Shown piece by piece: positions 48,796 through 48,918 of a DNA stretch of 48,918 nt (its first letter is position 1; each line of letters begins with the position of its first letter). Location: NCBI GenBank assembly GCA_030528025.1, contig JAUMZP010000004.1, positions 1 through 48,918 on the forward strand, written 5' to 3'. The DNA comes from Candidatus Saccharimonadota bacterium (lineage in GTDB: Bacteria; Patescibacteriota; Saccharimonadia; Saccharimonadales; Saccharimonadaceae). A program made the translations under genes and the position numbers. A model generated the notes under the pieces. The model did not search any database. It had not been told where the DNA came from and saw nothing but the letters and a program-made list of their open reading frames with translations.

Positions 48796-48918
48796 GTAAG
48801 AGCCTGCGGTGCGTATATCTGCGGATGTGGCGGAATTGGTAGACGCGCTAGCTTCAGGTGCTAGTGCCCTCGTGGCGTGGAGGTTCAAGTCCTCTCATCC
48901 GTACCAACAAGCTCTTAC
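48796..48918 (+). repeat. Inverted repeat enclosing tRNA-Leu
   Basis: GTAAGAGC (48796-48803) and GCTCTTAC (48911-48918) are exact reverse complements, placed just outside the tRNA. The transcript would begin at the left arm, so the pre-tRNA could be closed by this stem. The window ends at the right arm and the repeat may be longer. Confidence 0.55.
48821..48906 (+). tRNA. tRNA-Leu (anticodon CAG)
   Basis: Acceptor GCGGATG pairs with CATCCGT, anticodon stem CTAGC/GCTAG encloses TTCAGGT (anticodon CAG), and a long variable arm (TGCCCTCGTGGCG) is present as in class II tRNAs. T arm GAGGTTCAAGTCCTC. CCA is encoded at 48904-48906. Confidence 0.96.

Noticed and set aside
1-48918. CRISPR array, insertion sequence or prophage
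   Set aside because: No regularly spaced direct repeats, transposase, integrase or phage structural genes were seen.

Overview
The window looks like chromosomal DNA of a member of Candidatus Saccharibacteria (TM7, Candidate Phyla Radiation). This is inferred from the protein sequences and from a compact, broken-up translation/transcription gene set; no 16S rRNA gene is present to prove it. UGA is used as a stop, and all five tRNA genes carry an encoded CCA. Nearly all genes lie on the minus strand.

Layout. 0.1-2.9 kb: a small membrane protein, a decayed gene, then rplK, nusG and secE. 2.9-6.1 kb: an orphan sensor histidine kinase, a YgjP-type metalloprotease and a P-loop kinase-like protein. 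6.1-11.1 kb: tRNA-Trp, an unknown protein, rpmG, a degenerate GT2-like membrane protein, tRNA-Thr(GGU), a second decayed gene, tRNA-Tyr and tRNA-Thr(UGU). 11.3-15.3 kb: an operon trpS - RluA-type pseudouridine synthase - DNA polymerase III delta-prime - TPR protein. 15.5-18.1 kb: an exported GH32 fructanase on the plus strand and an alpha/beta hydrolase. 18.2-22.3 kb: operon infA-rpmJ-rpsM-rpsK-rpsD-rpoA-rplQ-rplM-rpsI. 22.6-27.5 kb: secY, rpsJ, a catalytically dead M16-like protein and tuf, each an isolated unit. 27.6-31.3 kb: a DUF4253 protein, a polar amino-acid ABC transporter and an Hsp20. 31.3-35.9 kb: fusA, a type IV pilin-like gene and two unknown genes. 35.9-44.1 kb: rpoB-rpoC and a membrane protein. 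44.1-48.9 kb: clpP behind a perfect CIRCE operator, tig, hisS, a TrmH-like methyltransferase, a small unknown gene and tRNA-Leu.

The most notable signals cut across genes. (1) EF-G has lost both base-recognition motifs of its GTPase domain: NKxD is NKIN and the SA motif is gone. (2) RpoC has lost all eight zinc-binding cysteines, L36, L33 and S4 are also cysteine-free forms, and EF-Tu has no cysteine at all. (3) About a dozen genes that begin transcription units start 6-8 nt after a -10 box, which predicts leaderless mRNAs, while ribosomal and other genes keep strong Shine-Dalgarno sites. (4) Two related membrane-anchored proteins occur about 43 kb apart, one intact and one broken by a frameshift plus a stop. 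(5) Several proteins keep a recognisable fold but lack catalytic motifs (M16-like, GT2-like, HisRS motif 3).

All statements come from reading the sequence by eye; no database search was run.
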